Shown: positions 1 through 6,605 of the stretch, piece by piece
Numbering within the stretch: position 1 is the stretch's first letter
Layout: every line of letters begins with the position of its first letter
From: an uncultured Collinsella sp.
GTDB taxonomy: Bacteria > Actinomycetota > Coriobacteriia > Coriobacteriales > Coriobacteriaceae
NCBI GenBank assembly: GCA_900547805.1
Contig: URIE01000073.1
Location: forward strand, 1 to 9,159
Direction: 5' to 3'
Length of the DNA: 9,159 bases
The notes under the pieces: generated by a model
Told to the model about the DNA's origin: nothing
Databases searched by the model: none
The model's input: only the letters and a program-made list of their open reading frames with translations
Position numbers and translations under genes: made by a program

Positions 1-40
1 CCGTTGCCGCGCCCCGCAGTGCCCGCTTCCCCCGAGGACA

Positions 41-68
41 ATTATCAGTGCAGGTCGCGGAAGTCCAA
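41..68 (-). promoter_or_regulatory. Possible divergent (leftward) promoter
   Basis: Read on the minus strand, TTGGAC (63-68) is followed after 16 bp by GATAAT (41-46), which is preceded by T. GATAAT matches five of six bases of the TATAAT -10 consensus; the -35 box matches only three of six. If real, it would drive a gene to the left of the window, perhaps a divergently read neighbour or regulator. The call rests on motif matching only and chance is a real alternative. Confidence 0.25.
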
Positions 69-173
69 AACAGGAGTCTGGTCTGTCGTTCTCGGTTTTT
101 CACCGCACTTCCGGATTGGGCGCTCATTGGTACTCTCGAAGTCCCCACATTCCCTAAAAAAGTTCTTAAAACA

Positions 174-192
174 GCCTTAAAGGCGCCTTGGC
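174..192. promoter_or_regulatory. Nested palindromes just upstream of the -35 box, putative operator
   Basis: The stretch GCCTTAAAGGCGCCTTGGC contains overlapping inverted repeats: GCCTT-A-AAGGC (174-184), the perfect 10-bp palindrome AAGGCGCCTT (180-189), and GCC-TT-GGC (185-192). It ends five bases before the TTGACA box at 198-203, a typical place for a regulator binding site. CTTAAA also occurs at 165-170 and 176-181, one helical turn apart. The repeats are read directly from the sequence; the operator role is inference. No run of T follows, so a terminator is not supported. Confidence 0.35.
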
Positions 193-197
193 TCGCG

Positions 198-228
198 TTG
201 ACAGCGTAAAATACGCATGTTTGACTAT
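198..228 (+). promoter_or_regulatory. Probable pel operon promoter
   Basis: A perfect TTGACA -35 box lies at 198-203. The -10 box is less clear: TTGACT (221-226, spacing 17) and GACTAT (223-228, spacing 19) each match TATAAT at only three positions. TAAAAT at 207-212 matches five of six but has no good -35 at the right distance upstream. Any of these would start a short leader ahead of the ribosome site at 245-254. A promoter is expected here because it precedes the first gene of a tightly packed operon. Confidence 0.45.
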
Positions 229-244
229 GACTAAAGTGGATTTT

Positions 245-254
245 AGGGGAGGAG
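245..254 (+). promoter_or_regulatory. Ribosome binding site of pelD
   Basis: AGGGGAGGAG lies six bases upstream of the ATG at 261. It is a strong purine-rich Shine-Dalgarno sequence and fixes the pelD start, so the long N-terminal extension is translated and is not an artefact of choosing too early a start. Confidence 0.8.
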
Positions 255-260
255 TACGCC

Positions 261-2399
261 ATGGAGGTGCTGGTTGTTGGCAACACCGCATATGTTGACG
301 ATGACTTTTGTGCCAAGGCGTTCCCCGGGGACCATGTGCAGGTCGTAGCCGCGCAGGACACGCGCCGCGACGAGTCATCGCCCCATGCCTCGTGGAAAGA
401 GCTTCTGCAACACCTGGATCAGGCCTACGAGTTCGACCGCGTGGTCTACCTATCCAATTACCTTACCCCGCATACCGATACCGTGGGTGATATCGAGACG
501 CTGCGCTCGGTCTTTCGTGCGTGCGCGGGTCGCCGGGTCCAACTGCTGTATGTAGCGGGGCCCGCGGGTGCCGAGGGTGCCGCCGATGCTGCGGGGCGAA
601 CGGGCAAGGGCATTATCGCGCACGCAGGCAACGACCTGTGCCGCTACTACGCTGCTCGCGAGGGCGTTCAGACCAAGATCCTGCGCGTGCCGTTCCTGTA
701 TACCGCGTCTGCCGCGCTGGAGGACCCGTTTTTGGTGCCGATGTTCGACGCATGCTCAACCGGATCGGCCGCTCTGCAGGGCGCGCAGGATGCGGCGTTT
801 CCCCTGCTGTGTGCCGAGGAGCTTTCGGTGCTGGTACGCCGTATCTTCGACAGCTGGAATGCTAACTTTGAGACGCTCGACGTAGTCGATACCTTCCATC
901 ACACGGTGGGTGAGGTGGGCGACGCCCTCAAGGCGCTGTTCCCCGGCCTTGCCGTTGCCTATGGCGATTCTGCCGGCTACGCCCTGCCCGCCAGCGACGT
1001 CGCTCGCATGCGCTATGGCTGGTTTCAGCGCTACGACTTGCTGCGCGATCTTTCGACCATTCAAGCGCGTTGGGGTGCTGGCCGCGCAAAGAAGGTCAAC
1101 CCCTTGCGCGCGGCCATCGACCGCATTCAAATGCGCACGCTGCCTGTCAAATGCCTGGAGACGGCAGCCGCCTGGGTGCTCTTTGAAGTGCTGGAGCGCT
1201 TGTTCTCCCAATCGACCCAGCTCAACGTGCTCGATTATCGCCTGCTCTACGTGGTGCTGATCGGCACGCTGTATGGCTTGGACTTTGGCCTGGTTGCGGC
1301 GCTGCTGGCGTCGGTGGGTTTGGCCGTGAGCTACTTTACTCAGTACGGCTATACCTTCCAGGGCCTGTTCTACGAGCCGTCCAACTGGCTGCCGTTTATT
1401 GCGTACTTTGTGGTGGGTGCCGTGTGCGGCTATGTGCAGCTGCGCAACAGCGAAGCCATTAGGGCGGAGCGCGATCAAAACGAGCTCGTGCGCAACCGCA
1501 ATACGTTCCTCACACAGCTCTACCACGACGCGATCGAGGACAAGCGCGCGTACAGGCGCCAGATCGTGGGTCGCCACGATAGCTTTGGCAAGATCTTTGC
1601 CGTGACACAGGAGCTCGACGTGCTCAACCCGCGCGATATCTATCGCAAGTGCTGCGAGCTTCTGGGCGAGATCCTCGAGAACGATTCGGTGGCGATCTAC
1701 CATGTTTCGGGCGGGGCATTTGCACGCCTGGTGGCAGCAAGTCCCGCGATTGCCGAAGATGCCGCACGCTCGCTCACGCTTGAGCAGCTTGCACCTCTTT
1801 TGGGCGACGGGGGTCGTTCTAACCTGTGGGTGAACCGCGAGCTGACGCCGGGGCTTCCCATGTTTGGATACACGATCGAGCGCGACGGGGCACCCGCCGT
1901 GTTGATCTTTGTGCGTAGTGCGGCCGAAAACCAAATGACCCTCTATTATCAAAACTTGTTCCGCATCTTGTGCGGGCTGGTCGAAAGCGCGCTGGGCCGT
2001 GCCTTTGACTATGAGGCGGTGGCGCAGGATAAACGCTGCGTTGACGGCACTTGCGTGCTCAAGCAGGCTGCCTTTGGCCAAGAGCTCGCGGCGGCGCAGG
2101 CGCTGGCAGATAGCAAGATGGGGAGTTTTTTGCTCCTGCGCGTGGTACCGGGCATGGAGCCTGTCGGCGAGCTGGTGGGCGCAATTGGGGCGGCAATCCG
2201 CGAGAGCGACGCGGCGGGCTTGGTCGACGGCGACGTGCTCTACCTGCTTATGCGCCAGGCAAAGGCGTGCGATCTGCCCATTATCCGCGAGCGCCTGAGC
2301 GCAAAGCAGATTGCGGTGGAGCCCGTCGATGGCGAGGACATCGTGGCGTTGCTGCAGCACATCTCTTACACCGGTGACGGTGAGGGGGGTGCCGCTTGA
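261..2399 (+). CDS. pelD: PelD-like c-di-GMP receptor with N-terminal SDR/epimerase-like domain
   Basis: This 712-residue protein is the regulatory subunit of the Pel synthase. Residues 1-290 resemble an extended SDR (NAD-dependent epimerase) fold, ending in a tail like that of epimerases. Hydrophobic helices at about 297-314, 326-358 (two spans) and 376-394 form the membrane block. A charged, probably coiled-coil linker follows (395-440), then a GAF-like domain (about 445-575) and a degenerate GGDEF domain (about 580-700). The GGDEF site reads DGDVL (656-660), so cyclase activity is unlikely. RESD (647-650) sits five residues before it, exactly where the RxxD inhibitory site binds c-di-GMP. 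In Pseudomonas, PelD binds c-di-GMP this way to activate Pel synthesis. Pseudomonas PelD is about 455 residues; the excess is the N-terminal domain, where only G7 of a GxxGxxG motif remains and the YxxxK pair is not evident. The gene overlaps pelE by four bases. The PelD assignment is strong from the GAF/GGDEF architecture and context; the role of the SDR domain is unknown. Confidence 0.88.
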   Translation: MEVLVVGNTAYVDDDFCAKAFPGDHVQVVAAQDTRRDESSPHASWKELLQHLDQAYEFDRVVYLSNYLTPHTDTVGDIETLRSVFRACAGRRVQLLYVAGPAGAEGAADAAGRTGKGIIAHAGNDLCRYYAAREGVQTKILRVPFLYTASAALEDPFLVPMFDACSTGSAALQGAQDAAFPLLCAEELSVLVRRIFDSWNANFETLDVVDTFHHTVGEVGDALKALFPGLAVAYGDSAGYALPASDVARMRYGWFQRYDLLRDLSTIQARWGAGRAKKVNPLRAAIDRIQMRTLPVKCLETAAAWVLFEVLERLFSQSTQLNVLDYRLLYVVLIGTLYGLDFGLVAALLASVGLAVSYFTQYGYTFQGLFYEPSNWLPFIAYFVVGAVCGYVQLRNSEAIRAERDQNELVRNRNTFLTQLYHDAIEDKRAYRRQIVGRHDSFGKIFAVTQELDVLNPRDIYRKCCELLGEILENDSVAIYHVSGGAFARLVAASPAIAEDAARSLTLEQLAPLLGDGGRSNLWVNRELTPGLPMFGYTIERDGAPAVLIFVRSAAENQMTLYYQNLFRILCGLVESALGRAFDYEAVAQDKRCVDGTCVLKQAAFGQELAAAQALADSKMGSFLLLRVVPGMEPVGELVGAIGAAIRESDAAGLVDGDVLYLLMRQAKACDLPIIRERLSAKQIAVEPVDGEDIVALLQHISYTGDGEGGAA
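2382..2389 (+). promoter_or_regulatory. Ribosome binding site deciding the TTG start of pelE
   Basis: GAGGGGGG lies six bases before the TTG at 2396. The TTG overlaps the pelD stop as TTGA (2396-2399). Later in-frame starts would cut into the first membrane helix, so the TTG is preferred. The weak start codon placed on the stop suggests translational coupling and perhaps a lowered PelE dose. Confidence 0.7.
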
Positions 2400-3301
2400 T
2401 CTCGCTTGTCGTTGCTGCCGTCTTGCTGCTGATTCATGTGCTGGTTTGCCTGATGCTGTGGATGCTCATGAAGCTGGGCCTGCTGCCGGTGCGCGGGCAT
2501 ATGCTGGCTGTGATAGTGCTGGTGCCGCTGTGGGGCCCGTTGCTGGTGGTTCTGCTATCGGTCCGCAGCGCGGTGTTTGGCGAGGGACTGAAAGAGTCTG
2601 CGCTGGAGTCGCTGCGCTTCAACGACGACCTGCATCGCAGTATCCTGATGCACGACCGTGACGCCGATGCGGGCGTGGTCCCGCTCGAGGAGGCGCTCAT
2701 CGTCAACGACCCGGCATACCGGCGCCGCCTAATGCTCTCCATGCTCACCGAGGAGCCCGACGCGTACCTGGCGCAGCTGCAGGCGGCTAAGCTTAACGAC
2801 GACGTTGAGGTGGCGCACTATGCCGCGACGGCGGTGGCGCAGATCTCCAAGGAGTCCGACCTTAAACTGCAGCAGCTGGAGCGTGCCTTTAAGACGGACC
2901 CGAGCGCGCAAAACCTCAACGAATACTGCGATTTTCTTGGTGAATACTTGGGCTCGGGCTTGGCCGAGGGGCGCGTGGCTCAGATTCAGCGCCAACAGTA
3001 CGCGCGCCTGCTTGCGCGTCGCTGCGAGCGCGAGGATACCCTTGAGCTGCGCATTCGATACGCGACGGCGCTGGCCGATGTCGGACAGATCGACGAAGCG
3101 CAGGCCGTGACCGACCAGCTGGTGCTCGACGTGCCCGAGGAGCAGGGGGTTTGGATGCTTTGCCTGCGCCTGGCCGTGATGCGCCGCGACGGTGACGAGG
3201 TTCACCGTGTGATCGATGCGATTGACAAGCAACATGTGTATTTGAGCGCCGACAACCGCGAAAAGTTGGCGTTTTGGCGCGACGGGGAGGAGGTCGGATG
3301 A
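2396..3301 (+). CDS. pelE: PelE-like membrane-anchored TPR scaffold protein
   Basis: This 301-residue protein has two membrane helices at the N-terminus (about 3-26 and 35-57) and then a soluble, helix-rich region. Residues about 100-290 form repeated helical pairs with TPR-like spacing, for example the stretch with ALADVGQIDEAQAV near 224-237. Sequence conservation of PelE is low, so the call leans on architecture, length (Pseudomonas PelE is about 329 residues) and its place between pelD and pelA. In known Pel systems PelE sits in the membrane with its TPR region in the cytosol and holds PelD, PelF and PelG together. Translation starts at TTG with a strong ribosome site and overlaps pelD by four bases; the stop overlaps the pelA start as ATGA (3298-3301). 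No enzymatic motif is visible. Confidence 0.8.
   Translation: MISLVVAAVLLLIHVLVCLMLWMLMKLGLLPVRGHMLAVIVLVPLWGPLLVVLLSVRSAVFGEGLKESALESLRFNDDLHRSILMHDRDADAGVVPLEEALIVNDPAYRRRLMLSMLTEEPDAYLAQLQAAKLNDDVEVAHYAATAVAQISKESDLKLQQLERAFKTDPSAQNLNEYCDFLGEYLGSGLAEGRVAQIQRQQYARLLARRCEREDTLELRIRYATALADVGQIDEAQAVTDQLVLDVPEEQGVWMLCLRLAVMRRDGDEVHRVIDAIDKQHVYLSADNREKLAFWRDGEEVG
3284..3293 (+). promoter_or_regulatory. Ribosome binding site deciding the ATG start of pelA
   Basis: GGGGAGGAGG lies four bases before the ATG at 3298. An in-frame TTG at 3274 would add eight residues, but it lies upstream of this site and has no such site of its own. The ATG at 3298 also gives the ATGA overlap with the pelE stop seen elsewhere in the operon. 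Confidence 0.75.
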
Positions 3302-5178
3302 GCGTGGCGCAACATATCCGCGACCGTGCAGGCCGCTTTCGTTGGATGGGACTCCTCGTGGTGTGGGCGGTCTTTATTGCCATGGCCGCCGTGCTGCTGG
3401 TGGAACGTGCCGGCGTGCAGTACAGTGCGGGTCAGCATAAGCTGGGGATGCTTGCCGCCAACGATGCGGTGCCTGCCTCCTCGGCAATCTTTGGCCAAAA
3501 GCCCACGTGCCTGGTCATTACCGATTCCGATCAAGCGGGCGTCGAGGACGTAAAGGAGCAGTTCGACCAGATCCTGCTCGACATGAAGATCGCGCACCGC
3601 GACGTTGACCTTGCCCTGGATGGCGCGGATGCCATTCCCTCGCTGACCTCCTTCGATCGCGTGATTTTGCTCATGCCGTCGCTCGATGGGCTCAGTACGC
3701 ACCTGAGCGACATTATGAGTTGGGTGAGTGCCGGCGGTTCGCTTATGCTCGCCATGCCGCCGGATAACTCGAGCTATCTGCAAGTGATTGCCTCCAAGCT
3801 TGGCATTGAATCGGCCGGATATGACTATGTAAAAGCCGAAAGCATTGTGCCGAGCGAGGACTTTATGCTGGGCGGGGGAGAGCGCTACGAGCTCTCGGAC
3901 CCCTTTGATTCGTCGCTTTCGGTATCGCTGCGCGAGACGGCTCGTGTGTGGGCTATGACCGGCGATGCGGGCGCCCCGCTCATTTGGTCCAATGACTGCG
4001 GTAGCGGGCGCACCGTGGTGTGCAATATCGGTATCTATGACAAGGTCATGCGCGGTTTTTACGCCGCGGCGATCAGCCTGCTGGGTGATGCCACGGCCTA
4101 TCCGGTCATCAACAGCGCCGTGTTCTATTTGGACGACTTTCCTAGCCCCGTGCCCTCGGGCGATGGTACTTATATCAAGCGTGACTACGGCCTTTCCATT
4201 GCGGATTTTTACACTAAGGTCTGGTGGCCCGATCTGCAAAAGCTCGCGCAAAAATACGGCATTCGCTATACCGGCGTGATGATCGAAAACTACGAGGACG
4301 CGGTCAACCAGACCGAGCCCGCTCGCCAACCCGATACCACGCAGTTCCGCTATTTTGGCGGCATGCTGCTGCAGATGGGCGGAGAGCTGGGCTTTCACGG
4401 CTACAACCATCAGCCTCTGGCGCTCTGGGACACCGACTACGGCACGCTGTACGTCTACAAGACCTGGAAGAACAAAGAGACGCTCGTCGCTTCGCTCAAC
4501 GAACTTATCGCGTTTCAGGACGAGGTCCTGCCCAACGCTCACGGCTCGGTTTACGTACCGCCGTCGAATATCCTTTCGGCCCGAGCGCGCAAGCTCATCG
4601 GCACCGACGTTCCGCGCATTAAGACCATTGCCAGTACGTATTTTGAGGATGGCACCGACCTGCCGTACGTGCAGGAGTTTGGCGTGGCGAGCGATGGCAT
4701 TGTGGAGCAGCCACGTATTGTTTCGGGCGGCATGGTCGACGATTCCTATATGCGCCTGGCAGCCGTGTCCGAGCTCAACATGCACTACGTGAGCACGCAC
4801 TTTATGCACCCGGACGACCTTTTGGACCCCGATCGCGGAGCCAAGGAGGGTTGGGAGGTCTACAAGGGCGGCCTGGTCGACTTCCTGGACTGGCTTACCA
4901 AATCCGCGCCCGACCTGCGGCACCAGACGGCGTCGGAGTGCTCCGGTGCCATCCAGCGTTTTTCGTCCGTGACGGTGAGCGTGGATACCAGCGCGGATGC
5001 CTGGACGCTCAGCCTGGGCAATTTCCACGACGAGGCGTGGCTCATGTTCCGCGCCAATAATGGCAAGCCGGGTGCGGTGACGGGTGGCGAACTGACGCAT
5101 CTTACGGGCAATCTGTATCTGCTCAAGGCAAATGATAAGACCGTGACGATTGAGCGCAAGGAGGGTGGCGATAAATGA
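3298..5178 (+). CDS. pelA: PelA deacetylase (Gram-positive type, DUF2194-like), membrane anchored
   Basis: This 626-residue protein is the polysaccharide deacetylase of the Pel system, acting outside the membrane on the N-acetylated polymer. A basic N-terminus (RDRAGRFR) precedes one membrane helix (about 17-36), which predicts an uncleaved signal anchor with the body outside. Residues about 65-265 form an alpha/beta domain resembling the reductase-like or amidotransferase-like domain of PelA. Residues about 270-520 form the CE4-type deacetylase: YLDDFPSP (D279, D280) supplies the base and metal Asp, FHGYNH (H367, H371) the metal His pair, PPSN (421-424) a substrate-loop motif, and HFMHPDD (H501, H504) a further His motif. 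Residues from about 545 form a beta-rich C-terminal domain. Pseudomonas PelA (about 948 residues) also has a glycoside hydrolase domain; that domain is absent here, as in the Bacillus cereus PelA-DA form. The gene overlaps both neighbours through ATGA. A chosen start at TTG 3274 is possible but weaker. Confidence 0.88.
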   Translation: MSVAQHIRDRAGRFRWMGLLVVWAVFIAMAAVLLVERAGVQYSAGQHKLGMLAANDAVPASSAIFGQKPTCLVITDSDQAGVEDVKEQFDQILLDMKIAHRDVDLALDGADAIPSLTSFDRVILLMPSLDGLSTHLSDIMSWVSAGGSLMLAMPPDNSSYLQVIASKLGIESAGYDYVKAESIVPSEDFMLGGGERYELSDPFDSSLSVSLRETARVWAMTGDAGAPLIWSNDCGSGRTVVCNIGIYDKVMRGFYAAAISLLGDATAYPVINSAVFYLDDFPSPVPSGDGTYIKRDYGLSIADFYTKVWWPDLQKLAQKYGIRYTGVMIENYEDAVNQTEPARQPDTTQFRYFGGMLLQMGGELGFHGYNHQPLALWDTDYGTLYVYKTWKNKETLVASLNELIAFQDEVLPNAHGSVYVPPSNILSARARKLIGTDVPRIKTIASTYFEDGTDLPYVQEFGVASDGIVEQPRIVSGGMVDDSYMRLAAVSELNMHYVSTHFMHPDDLLDPDRGAKEGWEVYKGGLVDFLDWLTKSAPDLRHQTASECSGAIQRFSSVTVSVDTSADAWTLSLGNFHDEAWLMFRANNGKPGAVTGGELTHLTGNLYLLKANDKTVTIERKEGGDK

Positions 5179-6602
5179 GAATCTGCTTGGTACTCGAGGG
5201 TTGCTACCCCTATGTGCACGGCGGCGTATCTACCTGGATGCATGGCTACATTACGGCCATGCCCGAGCACGAGTTTGTGCTGTGGGTGATCGGCGCGCAT
5301 GCTGCCGACCGTGGCAAGTTTGTCTACGAGCTGCCCGGCAATGTGGTCGAGGTGCACGAGGTGTTCCTGGACGACGCGCTGCGGCTTTCGGGCGAGCAGC
5401 ACGAGGTCAGCTTTGACGACCGTGAGCGCGAGGCACTGCGTCGCCTGGTGTCTCTGTCCAATCCGGACTGGGACGTGCTGTTCGATATCTTTCAGCGCCG
5501 CCGCGTGCATCCGCTCTCCTTTTTGCAGAGCCGCACGTTTATGGATATCTTTCGCGACGTGTGCCTGGCCGAGTATCCTTACACGCCCTTTGCTGACGCC
5601 TTCCACACCATGCGCTCCATGTTACTGCCCGTGCTCTACCTGCTGGGCAGCGAGGTGCCGGTGGCCGATGTATACCACGCCATCTCGACCGGCTACGGCG
5701 GCCTGCTCGCCTGCCTGGGCTCAAGCGTTTCCCATGCGCCGGTACTGCTGACCGAGCATGGCATCTATACCCGCGAGCGCGAGGAAGAGATCATTCGCGC
5801 CGATTGGGTGGTGCCGTCATTTAAGGACCGCTGGATTCGCTTTTTCTACCTGCTTTCGGAGGAGATCTATCGCCGCGCCTTCCGTGTGACGAGTTTGTTC
5901 CATAACGCCCGCAAGACGCAGATCGATATGGGCTGCGATGCGAACAAATGCGTGGTCATCCCCAACGGCATCCAGTTCGATCGCTTTAAGGATATTCCCT
6001 TAAAGCCCGATGACGGCTGGGTGGACATTGGCGCGGTGGTGCGTCTGGCGCCCATCAAGGACGTCAAGACCATGATCTATGCCTTCTTTGAGCTGCACGA
6101 GCGCCTGCCCAAGGTGCGCCTGCACATCATGGGCGGCGTGGACGATGAGGAGTACGGTGTCGAGTGCCACGCGCTGGTCGATACCCTGGGCGTGCGCGAC
6201 CTGATCTTTACCGGCCGCGTCAACGTGGTCGAGTACATGGAAAAGCTCGACTTTACCATTTTGACGAGCATCTCCGAAGGTCAGCCGCTCAGCGTGCTGG
6301 AGTCGCTTGCCGCGCGCCGTCCCTGCGTGACGACTGAGGTGGGCTGCTGTCGCGAGCTTCTTGAAGGCGCCCCGGGCGACGACTTTGGCGTGGCGGGTTT
6401 TGTGACGCCGCCTATGTATCGCAAGGGCTTGGCCGATGCCATGGAGCGCATGTGCAAATGCCGCGCTCGCCGTATCGATATGGGGGAGCGCGGCCAGCGT
6501 CGCGTTGCCACGTATTTTTTGCACGAGCAGATGCTCGCCAACTATCGCGCGCTGTACGACGAGACGGCGCGTGCGTTTGACCTGCCCAGAGAGGGGGAGT
6601 AG
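5175..6602 (+). CDS. pelF: PelF glycosyltransferase, GT4 family
   Basis: This 475-residue soluble GT-B enzyme is the Pel polymerase. It adds sugar from a UDP-activated donor to the growing chain on the cytosolic side and works with PelD, PelE and PelG. The N-terminal Rossmann half opens with EGCYPYVHGGVSTWMH (8-23), a PelF hallmark glycine-rich loop. TEHGIYTREREEEI (193-206) is the conserved segment before the domain linker. NGIQFDRF (264-271) and GAVVRLAPIKD (286-296, with R290 and K295 placed for UDP phosphate binding) begin the second half. EGQPLSVLE (368-376) is the E-x7-E motif of retaining GT4 enzymes. Length fits the family (Pseudomonas PelF is about 507). There is no membrane segment. 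The start ATG overlaps the pelA stop as ATGA, with AAGGAGGG at 5158-5165 as ribosome site. This is the clearest assignment of the window. Confidence 0.95.
   Translation: MRICLVLEGCYPYVHGGVSTWMHGYITAMPEHEFVLWVIGAHAADRGKFVYELPGNVVEVHEVFLDDALRLSGEQHEVSFDDREREALRRLVSLSNPDWDVLFDIFQRRRVHPLSFLQSRTFMDIFRDVCLAEYPYTPFADAFHTMRSMLLPVLYLLGSEVPVADVYHAISTGYGGLLACLGSSVSHAPVLLTEHGIYTREREEEIIRADWVVPSFKDRWIRFFYLLSEEIYRRAFRVTSLFHNARKTQIDMGCDANKCVVIPNGIQFDRFKDIPLKPDDGWVDIGAVVRLAPIKDVKTMIYAFFELHERLPKVRLHIMGGVDDEEYGVECHALVDTLGVRDLIFTGRVNVVEYMEKLDFTILTSISEGQPLSVLESLAARRPCVTTEVGCCRELLEGAPGDDFGVAGFVTPPMYRKGLADAMERMCKCRARRIDMGERGQRRVATYFLHEQMLANYRALYDETARAFDLPREGE
6591..6599 (+). promoter_or_regulatory. Ribosome binding site deciding the GTG start of pelG
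   Basis: GAGGGGGAG lies inside the last codons of pelF, six bases before the GTG at 6606. The resulting N-terminus, MAGIGFELKRLF, is the expected beginning of PelG proteins, so the GTG is accepted although no ATG is present. Confidence 0.75.
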
Positions 6603-6605
6603 CCG

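Larger units (their letters stand above)
1..260. other. Intergenic/leader region upstream of the pel operon
   Basis: No convincing coding sequence is seen here; short open frames on either strand lack a good ribosome site or family resemblance. The left part (1-40) is GC-rich and the part from about 150 to 245 is AT-rich, as expected of a promoter region. It contains a possible leftward promoter (41-68), a widely spaced inverted repeat CGGAAGT (58-64) / ACTTCCG (107-113), two CTTAAA hexamers 11 bp apart (165-170 and 176-181), nested palindromes (174-192) and a consensus -35 box (198-203). I do not recognise a c-di-GMP riboswitch or any other known RNA family in it. Confidence 0.6.

Noticed and set aside
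1..160. Possible c-di-GMP riboswitch or small RNA in the leader
   Set aside because: A c-di-GMP riboswitch would suit a Pel operon, but I cannot find its conserved core, and the likely promoter lies downstream of this stretch.
180..212. Possible intrinsic terminator from the AAGGCGCCTT palindrome
   Set aside because: The stem is short, has no real loop and is not followed by a T run on either strand.
756..2360. Long open frame on the minus strand (534 codons) opposite pelD
   Set aside because: Antisense shadow of pelD with low-complexity Gln/His/Arg/Ala-rich translation and no membrane or domain pattern.
3274..3297. Upstream TTG start for pelA adding eight residues
   Set aside because: It lies before the strong ribosome site at 3284-3293, and the ATG at 3298 forms the ATGA overlap typical of this operon.
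3202..5100. Very long open frame on the minus strand (632 codons) opposite pelA
   Set aside because: It mirrors pelA codon by codon, a usual effect of GC-rich codon bias. It has no ribosome site, its composition is dominated by Arg, His, Val and Ala, and no domain is recognisable. The + strand gene has a full set of catalytic motifs.
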